Below are positions 25,251-34,362 of a stretch of DNA of 64,000 nucleotides, one piece after another. The DNA is from Treponema sp. GTDB taxonomy: Bacteria > Spirochaetota > Spirochaetia > Treponematales > Treponemataceae. The position numbers were made by a program, and so were the translations under genes. The stretch is from assembly GCA_024693715.1 (NCBI GenBank), contig JAILKS010000022.1, positions 91,434 to 155,433 on the forward strand. The letters are read 5' to 3'. Every line of letters begins with the position of its first letter. Position 1 is the first letter of the stretch. Below the pieces are notes generated by a model that was given only the letters and a program-made list of their open reading frames with translations, did not search any database and was not told where the DNA came from.

Positions 25251-26030
25251 CTACCAGTTAGAAATTACCGAAATATCTTTTCCGAACCATTTTTCAGAAA
25301 TCTTTGCAACAGTTCCGTCTTCAGACATTTCCTTTAAAGTTGAAACGATTTTATCACGTAGAGCCTTTCCCTTTTCATCGTTTCTAAAACCAATTCCGTA
25401 GCCTTCTTTTGCAAGACTTTCATCAATAACAACAAGAGGATCTCCTGAAACTGTAATCTGATAATTTGCAACGACACTGTCCATTACAACACCGTCTACA
25501 CCACCGGCAAGAAGATCTGTAAGGGCAATAAGATTATCTTCATAATAAACAATCTTTCTAAGACTGTCTGCAAAACTCTTGTTATCATTTATTGCTTCTT
25601 CAGCACTTGAACCTGCCTGAACAGCGATGACCTTTGACGAAGCATCCTTAAGCGATTTGATTTTTCCGTCTTTTCTTACAACAAGCACCTGATCATTATC
25701 GAGATATGCCGGTGTAAAAGCCATTTTCTTTGTTCTTTCTTCTGTAATAGTAAAACCATTCCATATGCAGTCAATGCTTCCTGAAGAAAGCTCCATATCC
25801 TTTGCTTCCCAATTAATTGGTTTTGCAACAAATTCAAGATTAAGACGTTTTGCTGCTTCCTTTGCAAGATCAATATCATAGCCTGCAATTGTACCATCTG
25901 CCTGAGTAAATCCAAGCGGAGGGAAAGATGCATCAAGGCCAAGAACAAACTTTTTTTCATTTGATTTTTTACAGCCAGATGCTGTTAAAACTGATGCACA
26001 CATTAAAAGTGCAAAAATAATTTTTTTCAT
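25251..26030 (-). CDS. Polar amino-acid ABC transporter substrate-binding lipoprotein
   Basis: The 259-residue SBP-bac-3 protein has a signal peptide ending in the lipobox TASGC, so it should be lipid-anchored in the periplasm. Ligand-site marks include FPPLGFTQADGTIAGYDIDLA near the mature N-terminus and CIWNGFTITEERTKKMAFTPAY. It starts 19 nt after argH and heads the transporter genes. Specificity cannot be fixed from sequence. Confidence 0.94.
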   Translation of the reverse strand: MKKIIFALLMCASVLTASGCKKSNEKKFVLGLDASFPPLGFTQADGTIAGYDIDLAKEAAKRLNLEFVAKPINWEAKDMELSSGSIDCIWNGFTITEERTKKMAFTPAYLDNDQVLVVRKDGKIKSLKDASSKVIAVQAGSSAEEAINDNKSFADSLRKIVYYEDNLIALTDLLAGGVDGVVMDSVVANYQITVSGDPLVVIDESLAKEGYGIGFRNDEKGKALRDKIVSTLKEMSEDGTVAKISEKWFGKDISVISNW

Positions 26031-26049
26031 TTTATATAACCCCTTATAA

Positions 26050-27471
26050 TTATTTAGTGCTGTTTTGTTTTATAAAATCTTTCAAGACAATAAGCTGTTC
26101 TTTTACCTTTGACGAAGAAGGTCCACCATCAGTTTTTCTTGAATTAACACTGTTTTCAATTGTAATATAAGAAAAAATATCTTCTTCAAAAAGATCTGAA
26201 CATTCCCTGAAAGTGCTGAACGGAAGCTGTTCCAGTTCACAATTATTTTCAATGGCAATTCGTACAAGCTTTGCCGAAACACCATGAGCAGTTCTAAACG
26301 GAAGCCCCTTGCATACAAGATAATCTGCAATATCTGTCGCATTAAGATAACCGCCCCTGCACTGTTCCTTCATTTTGTTTACATTCCATTTTGCAGTAGA
26401 AATCATCTGTGTAAAAACATTAATACATGAAAGAACAGTATCACAGGCATCAAAAAGACTTTCCTTATCTTCCTGCATATCTCTATCATAAGCAAGAGGA
26501 AGTCCCTTCATCATTGTCAAAAGAGCAATTAAATCGCCGTAAACTTTACCTGTTCGTCCGCGTATCAATTCTGCAAAATCAGGATTTTTTTTCTGCGGCA
26601 TGATAGAGCTTCCTGTTGACCATTTTTCACTCAAATCAATAAAAGAAAATTCCTGTGTTGCCCACAAAACTATTTCTTCACATGCTCGGCTTAAATGCAT
26701 CTGAGTTATGGAAAGATTGGCAGCAGTTTCAAGACAATAATCTCTGTCTGAAACACTATCCAGTGAATTCTGAGTAATAGAAGAAAAGCCTAATTCTTTT
26801 GCTTCAAATTTTCTGTCCAGCGGAAGACCGCTTCCTGCAAGCGCACACGAACCGATTGGTGAAATGTCAATTCGTTTTAAAGAATCCTTCAGACGGTCAA
26901 AATCCCTCGTAAACATCCATGCCCATGCCAGAAGATGATGAGCAAGAGTTACAGGCTGAGCATGCTGCATATGAGTAAAGCCGGGGATAATTGTTTCCGT
27001 ATGATTTTCCGCAATTTTTGCAAGTCCACTGATTAAAGTTAAAAGACTGTCCTGAATCTGTGGAATAAATCTTTTAAGATAAAGCCTTTCATCAAGTGCA
27101 ATCTGATCATTGCGGCTTCTTCCTGTATGAACTTTTTTTCCAGCCTCACCTATTCTGTCTGTCAAAGTCGCTTCTATAAAAGAATGAATATCTTCTGCAG
27201 AATAATCTATCTTTAGTTTACCGGCAAGTAAATCTTCTTGAATGGATTTTAATCCCTCAGTAATTTTCATTTCTTCTTCTTTAGAAATGATTTTTGCCTT
27301 ACCAAGCATTTTTGCATGAGCGACGCTTCCCTTTATATCATCAAAGGCCATTCGTTCATCAACATAAATTGAAGTTTCAAAATCGACTGCCAGTGCATCA
27401 GGACCTTCCTCAAAACGTCCATGCCAGAGTGCCGCATGATTATCTTTAGTTATTGTTCCGTGTGTAGACAT
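26050..27471 (-). CDS. argH: Argininosuccinate lyase
   Basis: The 474-residue fumarase-superfamily enzyme splits argininosuccinate into arginine and fumarate. The signature loop GSSIMPQKKNPD with the catalytic serine is intact, as are VHTGRSRNDQ and GFTHMQHAQP. The ATG at 27471 (MSTHG) is preferred to an upstream in-frame codon. A TATAAT box ends 7 nt before it and there is no Shine-Dalgarno, so the mRNA is probably leaderless. argG is not in the window. It precedes an amino-acid importer by 19 nt and is likely in one operon with it. Confidence 0.96.
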   Translation of the reverse strand: MSTHGTITKDNHAALWHGRFEEGPDALAVDFETSIYVDERMAFDDIKGSVAHAKMLGKAKIISKEEEMKITEGLKSIQEDLLAGKLKIDYSAEDIHSFIEATLTDRIGEAGKKVHTGRSRNDQIALDERLYLKRFIPQIQDSLLTLISGLAKIAENHTETIIPGFTHMQHAQPVTLAHHLLAWAWMFTRDFDRLKDSLKRIDISPIGSCALAGSGLPLDRKFEAKELGFSSITQNSLDSVSDRDYCLETAANLSITQMHLSRACEEIVLWATQEFSFIDLSEKWSTGSSIMPQKKNPDFAELIRGRTGKVYGDLIALLTMMKGLPLAYDRDMQEDKESLFDACDTVLSCINVFTQMISTAKWNVNKMKEQCRGGYLNATDIADYLVCKGLPFRTAHGVSAKLVRIAIENNCELEQLPFSTFRECSDLFEEDIFSYITIENSVNSRKTDGGPSSSKVKEQLIVLKDFIKQNSTK

Positions 27472-27478
27472 ATTAATT

Positions 27479-27507
27479 ATTATAGAGAAAAAAAAGATGG
27501 TGTTCAA
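27479..27507 (-). promoter_or_regulatory. Promoter giving a leaderless argH mRNA
   Basis: On the minus strand TTGAAC (27507-27502) and a perfect TATAAT (27484-27479) are spaced by 17 nt. The ATG follows after 7 nt (AATTAAT), placing the expected first transcribed base at the start codon. Confidence 0.65.
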
Positions 27508-27508
27508 T

Positions 27509-27545
27509 AAAAAAAGACTGCCGGCATTAAGTCAGCAGTCTTTTA
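27509..27545 (-). terminator. Intrinsic terminator after the sugar-binding lipoprotein gene
   Basis: On the minus strand AAGACTGC pairs perfectly with GCAGTCTT around a TGAC-TTAAT-GCCG interior, followed by seven T. It lies just upstream of the argH promoter. Confidence 0.8.
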
Positions 27546-27571
27546 CAAAAAGTTTATCAGTCGATAATCAA

Positions 27572-28957
27572 CTATTTGTTGCAGTCATCCAAAATTGCCT
27601 GCCAGCTTGGAGCGAGTGCTTCATAAGCTTCCTGAGGTGTCTGGTAACCGCCACAAATTCCCCATGTAATTTCTGAAGAGTTAAGTCCAGGAACTACAAC
27701 GTCGAAACGTGGGTTTGGATTGTCAACCATGTACTGAAGTGTTTCATCAACAGCTCTTTCATCAGAGAATGCTGCATAGTAACCAGCTTTCCAAGAATCT
27801 GGATCATTATATCCAGGAACTGGATCTGACCAGAGGTCATAAGCCTGCATGATCTTTTCTGCACGATCATGGTCATAACAAGCAGGAATTGTAAAGATGT
27901 TATCGTTGTTGATTGTTCTATATGCAGTACCTTTTGGTCCAAGTGGGAAACATACAAATCCATAATCATCTTTCATATTGTCATGGAATCTATTTCCTGG
28001 CATAGCAAGGTATTCCTGGTCAGTTGCAAATGCAGCTTCACCATTGATGAATGATGCATAGAACCAATCCCAGTTTGAACCTTCTGGCTGTGGCATCTGA
28101 TATTCTTTGAACATATGAGCAATCCAGTTCCATGCTTCCATAGCATTTTCTGAATTAGCTACGTTCTGATATTTACCGTTAGCATCTGGAAGAATAATAG
28201 CAGCATTGTTTGAGTCAAGAGCACTGAATGAGAATTCAGAGTTGAATGCAGCCATAGCATACTGATCGATAATACCGTCGTTATCTGTATCTTTTGTTAA
28301 AGCTTTACAGATTTCTTCAAATGTATCCCATGTCCATTTTCCATCTTTCTGAAGATCATAAATATAATCAGCTGTGAAACCATTTTCTTCAAGAATTCTC
28401 TTGTTGAAGAATACACCATTTCTTGGTTCAGGCATTGCAGGGTTAAAACCATAGAAAGAAGAACCTTTAGATGTCTGTTTAATAACACCCTGATTCCACT
28501 TAGATTTCTTCCAGTCTACCTTGAACTGTGACAAATCCCAGAAAAGATTGTTTTTCATACCTGTTGGGAATGAACGACCATCATTTACGAAAATGTAGTT
28601 TTCATCTCCACCAGTTGTACAGAAATTCTGAATGATTTCAGGATGTCCACCCCAACCACCGCTTGATTTCTGAACGATAGAAACATTGTATGTATCACAT
28701 ACCCACTGTTTCCATGCTTTTTCGTCTTCCTGCTGTTTAGATGCAGCCGGTGCATCTGGATCTGACCACCAGTCAAGAACTACGATTTCCATTTTGTCAA
28801 AGTCAAAAACTTTGTTTGTTGCAGGGTCCTTCTGTTTCTTCTGTTTAGCAAAAGATGAACTTCCAGAAGCTCCTGAAGCTCCGCCTTTTTTGCTGCAGCC
28901 GATAGCGAGCATTGATACTGCTGCTACTGCGAGCACGATACTTGCGATTTTTTTCAT
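27572..28957 (-). CDS. Carbohydrate ABC transporter substrate-binding lipoprotein
   Basis: The 461-residue family 1 extracellular solute-binding protein has a signal peptide with lipobox MLAIGC, then a Gly/Ser linker and a binding domain rich in Trp and Tyr (VLDWWSDPDAPA, NPAMPEPRNGVFFNKRIL, GWGGHPEIIQ), typical of sugar ligands. AAGGAG supports the start. It has its own promoter and sits between two terminators, directly downstream of an eight-gene operon whose last two genes are permeases lacking a binding protein. It is therefore probably their partner, expressed at a higher level. No ATPase is encoded nearby. Confidence 0.93.
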   Translation of the reverse strand: MKKIASIVLAVAAVSMLAIGCSKKGGASGASGSSSFAKQKKQKDPATNKVFDFDKMEIVVLDWWSDPDAPAASKQQEDEKAWKQWVCDTYNVSIVQKSSGGWGGHPEIIQNFCTTGGDENYIFVNDGRSFPTGMKNNLFWDLSQFKVDWKKSKWNQGVIKQTSKGSSFYGFNPAMPEPRNGVFFNKRILEENGFTADYIYDLQKDGKWTWDTFEEICKALTKDTDNDGIIDQYAMAAFNSEFSFSALDSNNAAIILPDANGKYQNVANSENAMEAWNWIAHMFKEYQMPQPEGSNWDWFYASFINGEAAFATDQEYLAMPGNRFHDNMKDDYGFVCFPLGPKGTAYRTINNDNIFTIPACYDHDRAEKIMQAYDLWSDPVPGYNDPDSWKAGYYAAFSDERAVDETLQYMVDNPNPRFDVVVPGLNSSEITWGICGGYQTPQEAYEALAPSWQAILDDCNK

Positions 28958-28992
28958 ACGAAAAATACTCCTTTTAGAACTTTCTATTATAA

Positions 28993-29051
28993 TCCGTATA
29001 CAACGGAACGTTCTTAATGATAATTATAGCATTTTTATTCTAAAGCGACAA
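28993..29051 (-). promoter_or_regulatory. Promoter and 5' leader of the sugar-binding lipoprotein gene
   Basis: On the minus strand TTGTCG (29051-29046) and TATAAT (29028-29023) are spaced by 17 nt. Downstream of the -10 lie a perfect GAACGTTC palindrome (29006-29013) and an adjoining hairpin TCCGT/ACGGA (28993-29007), possible operator or mRNA-stability elements. Confidence 0.55.
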
Positions 29052-29054
29052 AAG

Positions 29055-29088
29055 AAAAATACTAAATTTTCAAAAAATAGTATTTTTT
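29055..29088 (-). terminator. AT-rich terminator at the end of the eight-gene glycan operon
   Basis: AAAAATACTA and TAGTATTTTT form a perfect 10-bp stem around 13 nt, flanked by T on the minus strand. It overlaps the -35 side of the next promoter, separating the permease operon from the binding-protein gene. Confidence 0.6.
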
Positions 29089-29110
29089 CCCTATCCTTTT
29101 TAACGTTTTT

Positions 29111-30079
29111 TTAACCTTTTACACCTGTTGAAGCAAGACTTTCTACAAATAATTTCTGACAGAACAGATAAAGAATAATTACAGGAATTATTAAAAGCAA
29201 GGTTGCAGTAGAAAGAATTGCATTTGAATATCCTACAGGAGCAAGGGAATTTACGCCGTTAATCTTAGATAGATACTGTCCGAATCTTTCGACAATACCG
29301 GAAATCTGGATTGCAAGAAGCTTAATCTTTCCCAAAAAAAGTTGTGCGTAAAAACCGTCGGTCCACTGCCATACAAAACTGAAAAGAAAGCATGAAGTTA
29401 AAATAGGTTTTGCACCTGGAATCATGATTCTGAAAAAAGTCTTTATAGGACCGCAACCGTCAACATAAGCTGCTTCTTCAAGTTCAAACGGGAAGCCCAG
29501 AAAATACTGACGTATCATGAAAATATATAATCCATTTTTCAACCCCATACATCCAAGACACATAAGAATATAAGGAATCGGTGTACCTCGAAGATTAAAT
29601 TCCATTCCAAAGATTTTAAAGTATCTGAAATGAAGATAAAGCGAAGTAGAAATTGTCTGAGGCGGAATAAGAATGATTAAAATTACACAGAAGAACCAGA
29701 ATCTCTTGAGTGGAAAATTAAATCTTGAAAAACCGTAACCGACAAGCGAACATACAAAAACTTCAATTACAGAAACCAGCAGGGAAACCCAGACTGTGTT
29801 GAACAAAGTCCTTTTATAATCCATGAGCAGAGAAGCAATTTTCCAGTTATTTACAGAAAAATGCTTTGGCACAACGATAATGGTTGTATCGTATAAATCT
29901 TTTTCAGACATAAAACTCAAGGATATTTTATTAAGAATAGGCTGAAGAATCATGAAGCAAAGACCGAAAAGCAGGATTCCACGAAAAATTGAAATCACCC
30001 ATTTTTTAGAGGTCTCTTTTAATAATAAACCGTTAGAAGCTTCGTTACGCTCCCAGAAAGAACGTGTATCATTAGTCAT
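29111..30079 (-). CDS. Carbohydrate ABC transporter permease (MalG-like)
   Basis: The 322-residue protein has six predicted helices. The EAA loop is ELEEAAYVDGCGPIKTFFRIMIPGAKP, with the MalG-type AA-x-DG pattern. The N-terminus has about 30 cytoplasmic residues before the first helix. It overlaps the upstream MalF-like permease by 8 nt. The two should form the channel fed by the 461-residue lipoprotein encoded downstream. The ATPase must be supplied from elsewhere, as with shared MsmX/MsmK ATPases. Confidence 0.92.
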   Translation of the reverse strand: MTNDTRSFWERNEASNGLLLKETSKKWVISIFRGILLFGLCFMILQPILNKISLSFMSEKDLYDTTIIVVPKHFSVNNWKIASLLMDYKRTLFNTVWVSLLVSVIEVFVCSLVGYGFSRFNFPLKRFWFFCVILIILIPPQTISTSLYLHFRYFKIFGMEFNLRGTPIPYILMCLGCMGLKNGLYIFMIRQYFLGFPFELEEAAYVDGCGPIKTFFRIMIPGAKPILTSCFLFSFVWQWTDGFYAQLFLGKIKLLAIQISGIVERFGQYLSKINGVNSLAPVGYSNAILSTATLLLIIPVIILYLFCQKLFVESLASTGVKG

Positions 30080-31004
30080 AATTGTATACCACCTTAGAAA
30101 TGATGAATGAAGAAATACCGATTATTATCATACAAACGATAAAATATATCCATGACATGGCAGAACTGAAGCCGTAATTCATTTGTATTACAAGCTGTTC
30201 ATTTATCTTTTGCATAATCTGATTATCTGTCTTCATAAAGAAATCAACTATTGTATAAATCCAGCATACAAGGAGAAGCGGTGTAACCATAGGTACTGTA
30301 ATTTTCCATAATTTTTCCCAGGCAGTACAGCCTTCCATATCTGCTGCTTCAAACATACTTGGAGAAATATTCTGTAATCCTGAAAGGAAAATAATAATCT
30401 GAATACCGGAAGCCATCGCTACATCATAAATGGAATCTATTATTTCAAACAGAATCTCAAAAGCTTTTGTTAATGTAGAACTTTGAGTTCCCGATGTAGT
30501 TTTAAGGATATCTTCTATAACCGTAGTAATACTGTTGGAATTACCAGCCTCTTCGATAGTTGACTTCAAACTCTGCATCGTAACGTTGCTGTATTCAAGT
30601 CCTACAAGAACTCCCGAAGAAAGGATTACGGCAAGAAAGAAAACAGATCTGGCAAGCGCACGTCCCTTAAACTTCTGATTTAACAACAAAGCAACAAAAA
30701 AGCTGAATACAATTGTTGCCAGTGAACGAAAGAACATCTGCCCTATTGATTCTACAAGCATTCTGTTAAAATCAGGGTCAAAAGCAAGAGCCCTTTTATA
30801 ATTCTGAAAATTATTCCAGACATAACTGAAACCATCCTTAGAAACATTAACATCATTAAGACTCATATTAAAGGATGAACAAAGAGGCTTTATCATAAAG
30901 AAAATAAAACCAAGTATAAAAGGCAGAATAAACAGATAACCGTAAAATCCGCGTCGTCTGGCAAGACCAATATTTTTCTTATGCTTCTTTAATTTTAAAG
31001 CCAT
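30072..31004 (-). CDS. Carbohydrate ABC transporter permease (MalF/UgpA-like)
   Basis: The 310-residue permease has a basic N-terminus and six helices. The EAA loop region FEAADMEGCTAWEKLWKITVP is recognisable. A periplasmic insert of about 60 residues (roughly 130-195) separates two helices, larger than in most UgpA-like proteins. It lies 1 nt after the DUF5696 gene and overlaps the MalG-like gene, so it belongs to the eight-gene operon. Confidence 0.9.
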   Translation of the reverse strand: MALKLKKHKKNIGLARRRGFYGYLFILPFILGFIFFMIKPLCSSFNMSLNDVNVSKDGFSYVWNNFQNYKRALAFDPDFNRMLVESIGQMFFRSLATIVFSFFVALLLNQKFKGRALARSVFFLAVILSSGVLVGLEYSNVTMQSLKSTIEEAGNSNSITTVIEDILKTTSGTQSSTLTKAFEILFEIIDSIYDVAMASGIQIIIFLSGLQNISPSMFEAADMEGCTAWEKLWKITVPMVTPLLLVCWIYTIVDFFMKTDNQIMQKINEQLVIQMNYGFSSAMSWIYFIVCMIIIGISSFIISKVVYNYD

Positions 31005-31005
31005 A

Positions 31006-33675
31006 TTACTTTTCCTCCTGAACTATAAAGCTTCTTGGAGCGACTACAATTCCATTTTCAGTTGTGAAAGGAACATAACCGAAGTTTACAAAAACCTTAC
31101 AGCCGTTATCAAATACAGTTACAGTAACCGATTCATTAAGATATTCATGATCTTCTATAAGAGCATTTGAAACCTTGCCTATTTTCTGATTATAGTCTTT
31201 ATAAATTCCAGAAATTTTATCTTTATTACTTTCAAAGTTTGCGCAGTAATATTCCGTATAATATGTTTCCTGAATTTTTTCTTCACCTGCACCCATAACA
31301 GAAAAATTCAAACCGGCACCACACTCTGCAGACTCAAGAAGAATCTGTTCACCTTCATACGAAAGATTATAACTCAAACCGGTAAAGTTTCTGTAACCGT
31401 GAAGCGCAATCTGATAGAATGGAACAGGACGGTCAAGAATTGCGTAAGCATTACCGTGAAAATTCATATTTGTAATCACATCTGCTGTTTTTACTGCATA
31501 AGAATTTCCGGCATTTACCATTACTGAAAGTCCATTATCCTTTGCCTGATTAAATCTTTCAACCTGCTGATTTTTTGCCGTTTCTCTCGAAACTATACGG
31601 GTATCATTATAATCACCGGAAAGCAAATATCCGTTATCTCTGAACGAAATGCCTTTAAAACCGTTGTGAAGTGTACTGTTAATGAACACTCCTGTATTTC
31701 TATCAATTACCTTAGGATTAAGAAGATAATAAGTATCACGCTCCTTTTCTTTTCCGTACCAGAGTGCAGAATATTCACTTAATTTACAGATTTCAGAGCT
31801 TGCAAAACGCGCAGGTGTTGAAAATCTGTTTACTCCCTTAAAAATACCTGAACGGTATGCGAACTGAACCATTCCGTCAAGATAAACCTTAATGTCTGAA
31901 TTATCAGAAGCGCTGCTCAAAGCCTTGAACTCTTTTTTATTTCCAAGCTGCTTTATTATTCGAAGCTTATTAAAGTTCACCGGCCGAATTCCTTCATTCA
32001 CAAAACCAAGAAGCTTAACCTGTGCATTATCCAAACCTAAGCCTGAAAGTTTACCGATAATATCCTTTGCCTCTGTATAACTTGTAAGCATGTAAGGCTT
32101 AACCTTTGGAATACCGAGAATCTGCTGTGTTTTATCAATTGCTCCTATAATTTCAACAGAAACAGGAACCTTTTTATTATTTACCTTCTTATCTTTTGCA
32201 AACAGATATTCTCTATATGCCTTTGCCATATCTACGTAATCAGGGCTGTCAACAAATTTATAAACCTGACGGATTTTTTCTCCGTATGGAAGATGCTTTT
32301 CAAAGGAATACTGCGCACTGATGTTACGGACAGAAACTTCAAACTGCTCGCTATGAAGCATTTTATATTCAGCACGAACATAATTATAACTTCCAAGCTT
32401 TCCGGCAATTTCTGCAGTTACACCACCATAAGCATCACCCTCTTCCATAATTGAGATGAAAGAAGAATCCTCATATGCCATACCAAAAACAGGGAATGCA
32501 ACTCTTGTTTCGGTAATAACACCCTTACGGTCCTTTGCATAATCCCAGCCGTAACAGTCAGCATAATAATTGCTCTGTCTTGTTTTTCCATTATTAAAAT
32601 CAATAAGATATCCGCAGCCCTCAGGAACAAGCATATATCCCTTATCTTCCGGACCGGCACAACCAAAATATGGAAGAACGGCAACTCTTACCAGAGGATA
32701 TTTATTTTTGTACGATATTTCATCAAACGGAATTTCTACAGCAAGACCATCATCTGTTAAAGAATAATTAACGGTGATATTGAATGAAGGAACATCTTTA
32801 ATTGAACTTTCCTTATACATTTCCTTCGATTCATTGTAATCTTCCATTGTATAACCGGCTTTTGCGAACAACTGTTCTGTTCGTTCCTTCTGATATGCCT
32901 TTAAGTTATCAAAGACAAGATAAAGTTCATCACTTTTGATATGAGGATATTTTTCAAGAAGCTCTTCTTTTTTCTGCTGATTCAAATCATCGTAAACATA
33001 TTTATGATAGTAGCTTGAAATTTTGTTTGCATCTGACTTTGACATTTTTGAAAGCCATTCATCCATTTCTTTTCCATAAATTACAAGCGGTATGATATAT
33101 TCACGATCCATCTGACCGACTGTATATTGAACGGAAATAACATCTTTATTTTTTGATACATTGTAAAAATTTCGTTTTACGCTGTTCATGAATACATCGT
33201 AAACTTCTTCAACACCATTTTCTGTCGAATATCTTAGTAATACCGGTGACTGCATCAAATTCTTTTCTTTAGGAAGAGCAATAGGATCATTCTGAGTTTC
33301 AGGATTATTAGAATACCACACATGTCCTGTATTTTTCTGAAGAATTGTAAATTGTGTAGTCAAAGGATCAAGCTCAAACCTGATTTTATTGTTTTCAAGC
33401 ACATAAGATTCAGGCTGCTTCTTTTCATCATATTCATAGTAATTAAAATCAGGATCTACAGCATTACTTACCTGTACAAGCCTTATTACAATATAAGTAA
33501 TAAAAGCTGCAATAAGTAAAAAGAATACGAGACCAATATAAAACTTTTTAGTCGGCTTATGAAATTTAAAATTATTTGTTTTCATTGGCTTTGGACGACC
33601 AATGTACCATTCAGGATATTTAGATTTCTTAACCTTTGAAGTTTTTTCTTTCTTTATTTTCTCTTTCATTTTCAT
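31006..33675 (-). CDS. DUF5696-type large membrane-anchored protein
   Basis: The 889-residue protein has a basic cytoplasmic N-terminus (about 1-45), one membrane helix (about 47-68) and a periplasmic body of about 820 residues. It has no classical signal cleavage site. The body begins beta-rich (ENNKIRFELDPLTTQFTI) and later looks like a barrel fold with conserved acidic and aromatic residues. I match it to DUF5696 by overall pattern and context; activity is unproven, with a glycoside hydrolase or glycan-binding role possible. It sits between a YIP1-like gene and two sugar permeases. GGAGG lies 3 nt before this ATG and 9 nt before a second in-frame ATG at 33669, which may be the real start. 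Confidence 0.75.
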   Translation of the reverse strand: MKMKEKIKKEKTSKVKKSKYPEWYIGRPKPMKTNNFKFHKPTKKFYIGLVFFLLIAAFITYIVIRLVQVSNAVDPDFNYYEYDEKKQPESYVLENNKIRFELDPLTTQFTILQKNTGHVWYSNNPETQNDPIALPKEKNLMQSPVLLRYSTENGVEEVYDVFMNSVKRNFYNVSKNKDVISVQYTVGQMDREYIIPLVIYGKEMDEWLSKMSKSDANKISSYYHKYVYDDLNQQKKEELLEKYPHIKSDELYLVFDNLKAYQKERTEQLFAKAGYTMEDYNESKEMYKESSIKDVPSFNITVNYSLTDDGLAVEIPFDEISYKNKYPLVRVAVLPYFGCAGPEDKGYMLVPEGCGYLIDFNNGKTRQSNYYADCYGWDYAKDRKGVITETRVAFPVFGMAYEDSSFISIMEEGDAYGGVTAEIAGKLGSYNYVRAEYKMLHSEQFEVSVRNISAQYSFEKHLPYGEKIRQVYKFVDSPDYVDMAKAYREYLFAKDKKVNNKKVPVSVEIIGAIDKTQQILGIPKVKPYMLTSYTEAKDIIGKLSGLGLDNAQVKLLGFVNEGIRPVNFNKLRIIKQLGNKKEFKALSSASDNSDIKVYLDGMVQFAYRSGIFKGVNRFSTPARFASSEICKLSEYSALWYGKEKERDTYYLLNPKVIDRNTGVFINSTLHNGFKGISFRDNGYLLSGDYNDTRIVSRETAKNQQVERFNQAKDNGLSVMVNAGNSYAVKTADVITNMNFHGNAYAILDRPVPFYQIALHGYRNFTGLSYNLSYEGEQILLESAECGAGLNFSVMGAGEEKIQETYYTEYYCANFESNKDKISGIYKDYNQKIGKVSNALIEDHEYLNESVTVTVFDNGCKVFVNFGYVPFTTENGIVVAPRSFIVQEEK

Positions 33676-33684
33676 AAACCTCCG

Positions 33685-34362
33685 TTAATCCAACCTGAAC
33701 ATAATTTCCCTTGCCAGAGAAACGAAGTATGCGACACCCTGTGAAATTACACTGAAGAATAACAGCATGATAAAAATAAAGACTGCCATTCCAAAAAGTG
33801 TAAACACAGTAAACAAAATCGTTTTACCGAAGGAATACTGATTAATCATCATCATTGCCATAAAGATGAGTATTAAACACCATAAAAGTGATATAACGCC
33901 GAAAGTTGTGTAAAAGGCCTCTTCATCCATAAGCAGAAAATGACTTGCGATAATCAAAGGAAGCTGAATCAATACATAAGGAGTAAATGCATAACAGGTA
34001 CCCATATATATCTGACCGAGCCTGCCTTTTCCGTCGAACAAAGTCGTTACACCCCAGTTACACAAACAAAATACAATCAGTGGAAGAAGAATGGCCGCAA
34101 TCTGAATCAGAATATTTGTACGGTCCCAGTTTATATCTACAAAAAGAAAACTTGAAAACTGAAGACGCCATATTCTGGTAATGAGAGTTAAAATCAGTAT
34201 CGTATTTGCAGCCGCATAAGATCCTCTGTTTGCATGAATCAAATCCCAGTAACCGTCTGCCGGATGGAAAATTACATACAAAGCATATTTAAGTGTGCTT
34301 AAATAATGTGACCAGGTCTCTTTTTGACCTAATTTTTTGAATTTCTTAGTTATATAGCTCAT
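33685..34362 (-). CDS. YIP1-family membrane protein
   Basis: The 225-residue protein has five predicted helices after a short soluble N-terminus with the characteristic HPADGYWDLIHANRGS segment, then a cytoplasmic or interfacial TLFDGKGRLGQIYMGTCYAF loop. This matches bacterial YIP1-domain proteins. Their role is unknown. In this type of locus they accompany DUF5696 and NHL-repeat proteins and sugar permeases. It overlaps the NHL gene by 4 nt and is 9 nt from the DUF5696 gene. Confidence 0.75.
   Translation of the reverse strand: MSYITKKFKKLGQKETWSHYLSTLKYALYVIFHPADGYWDLIHANRGSYAAANTILILTLITRIWRLQFSSFLFVDINWDRTNILIQIAAILLPLIVFCLCNWGVTTLFDGKGRLGQIYMGTCYAFTPYVLIQLPLIIASHFLLMDEEAFYTTFGVISLLWCLILIFMAMMMINQYSFGKTILFTVFTLFGMAVFIFIMLLFFSVISQGVAYFVSLAREIMFRLD

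Noticed and set aside
26050..27471. Frameshift or truncation in argH
   Set aside because: Length and all motifs are normal; the missing ribosome-binding site is explained by the adjacent promoter.
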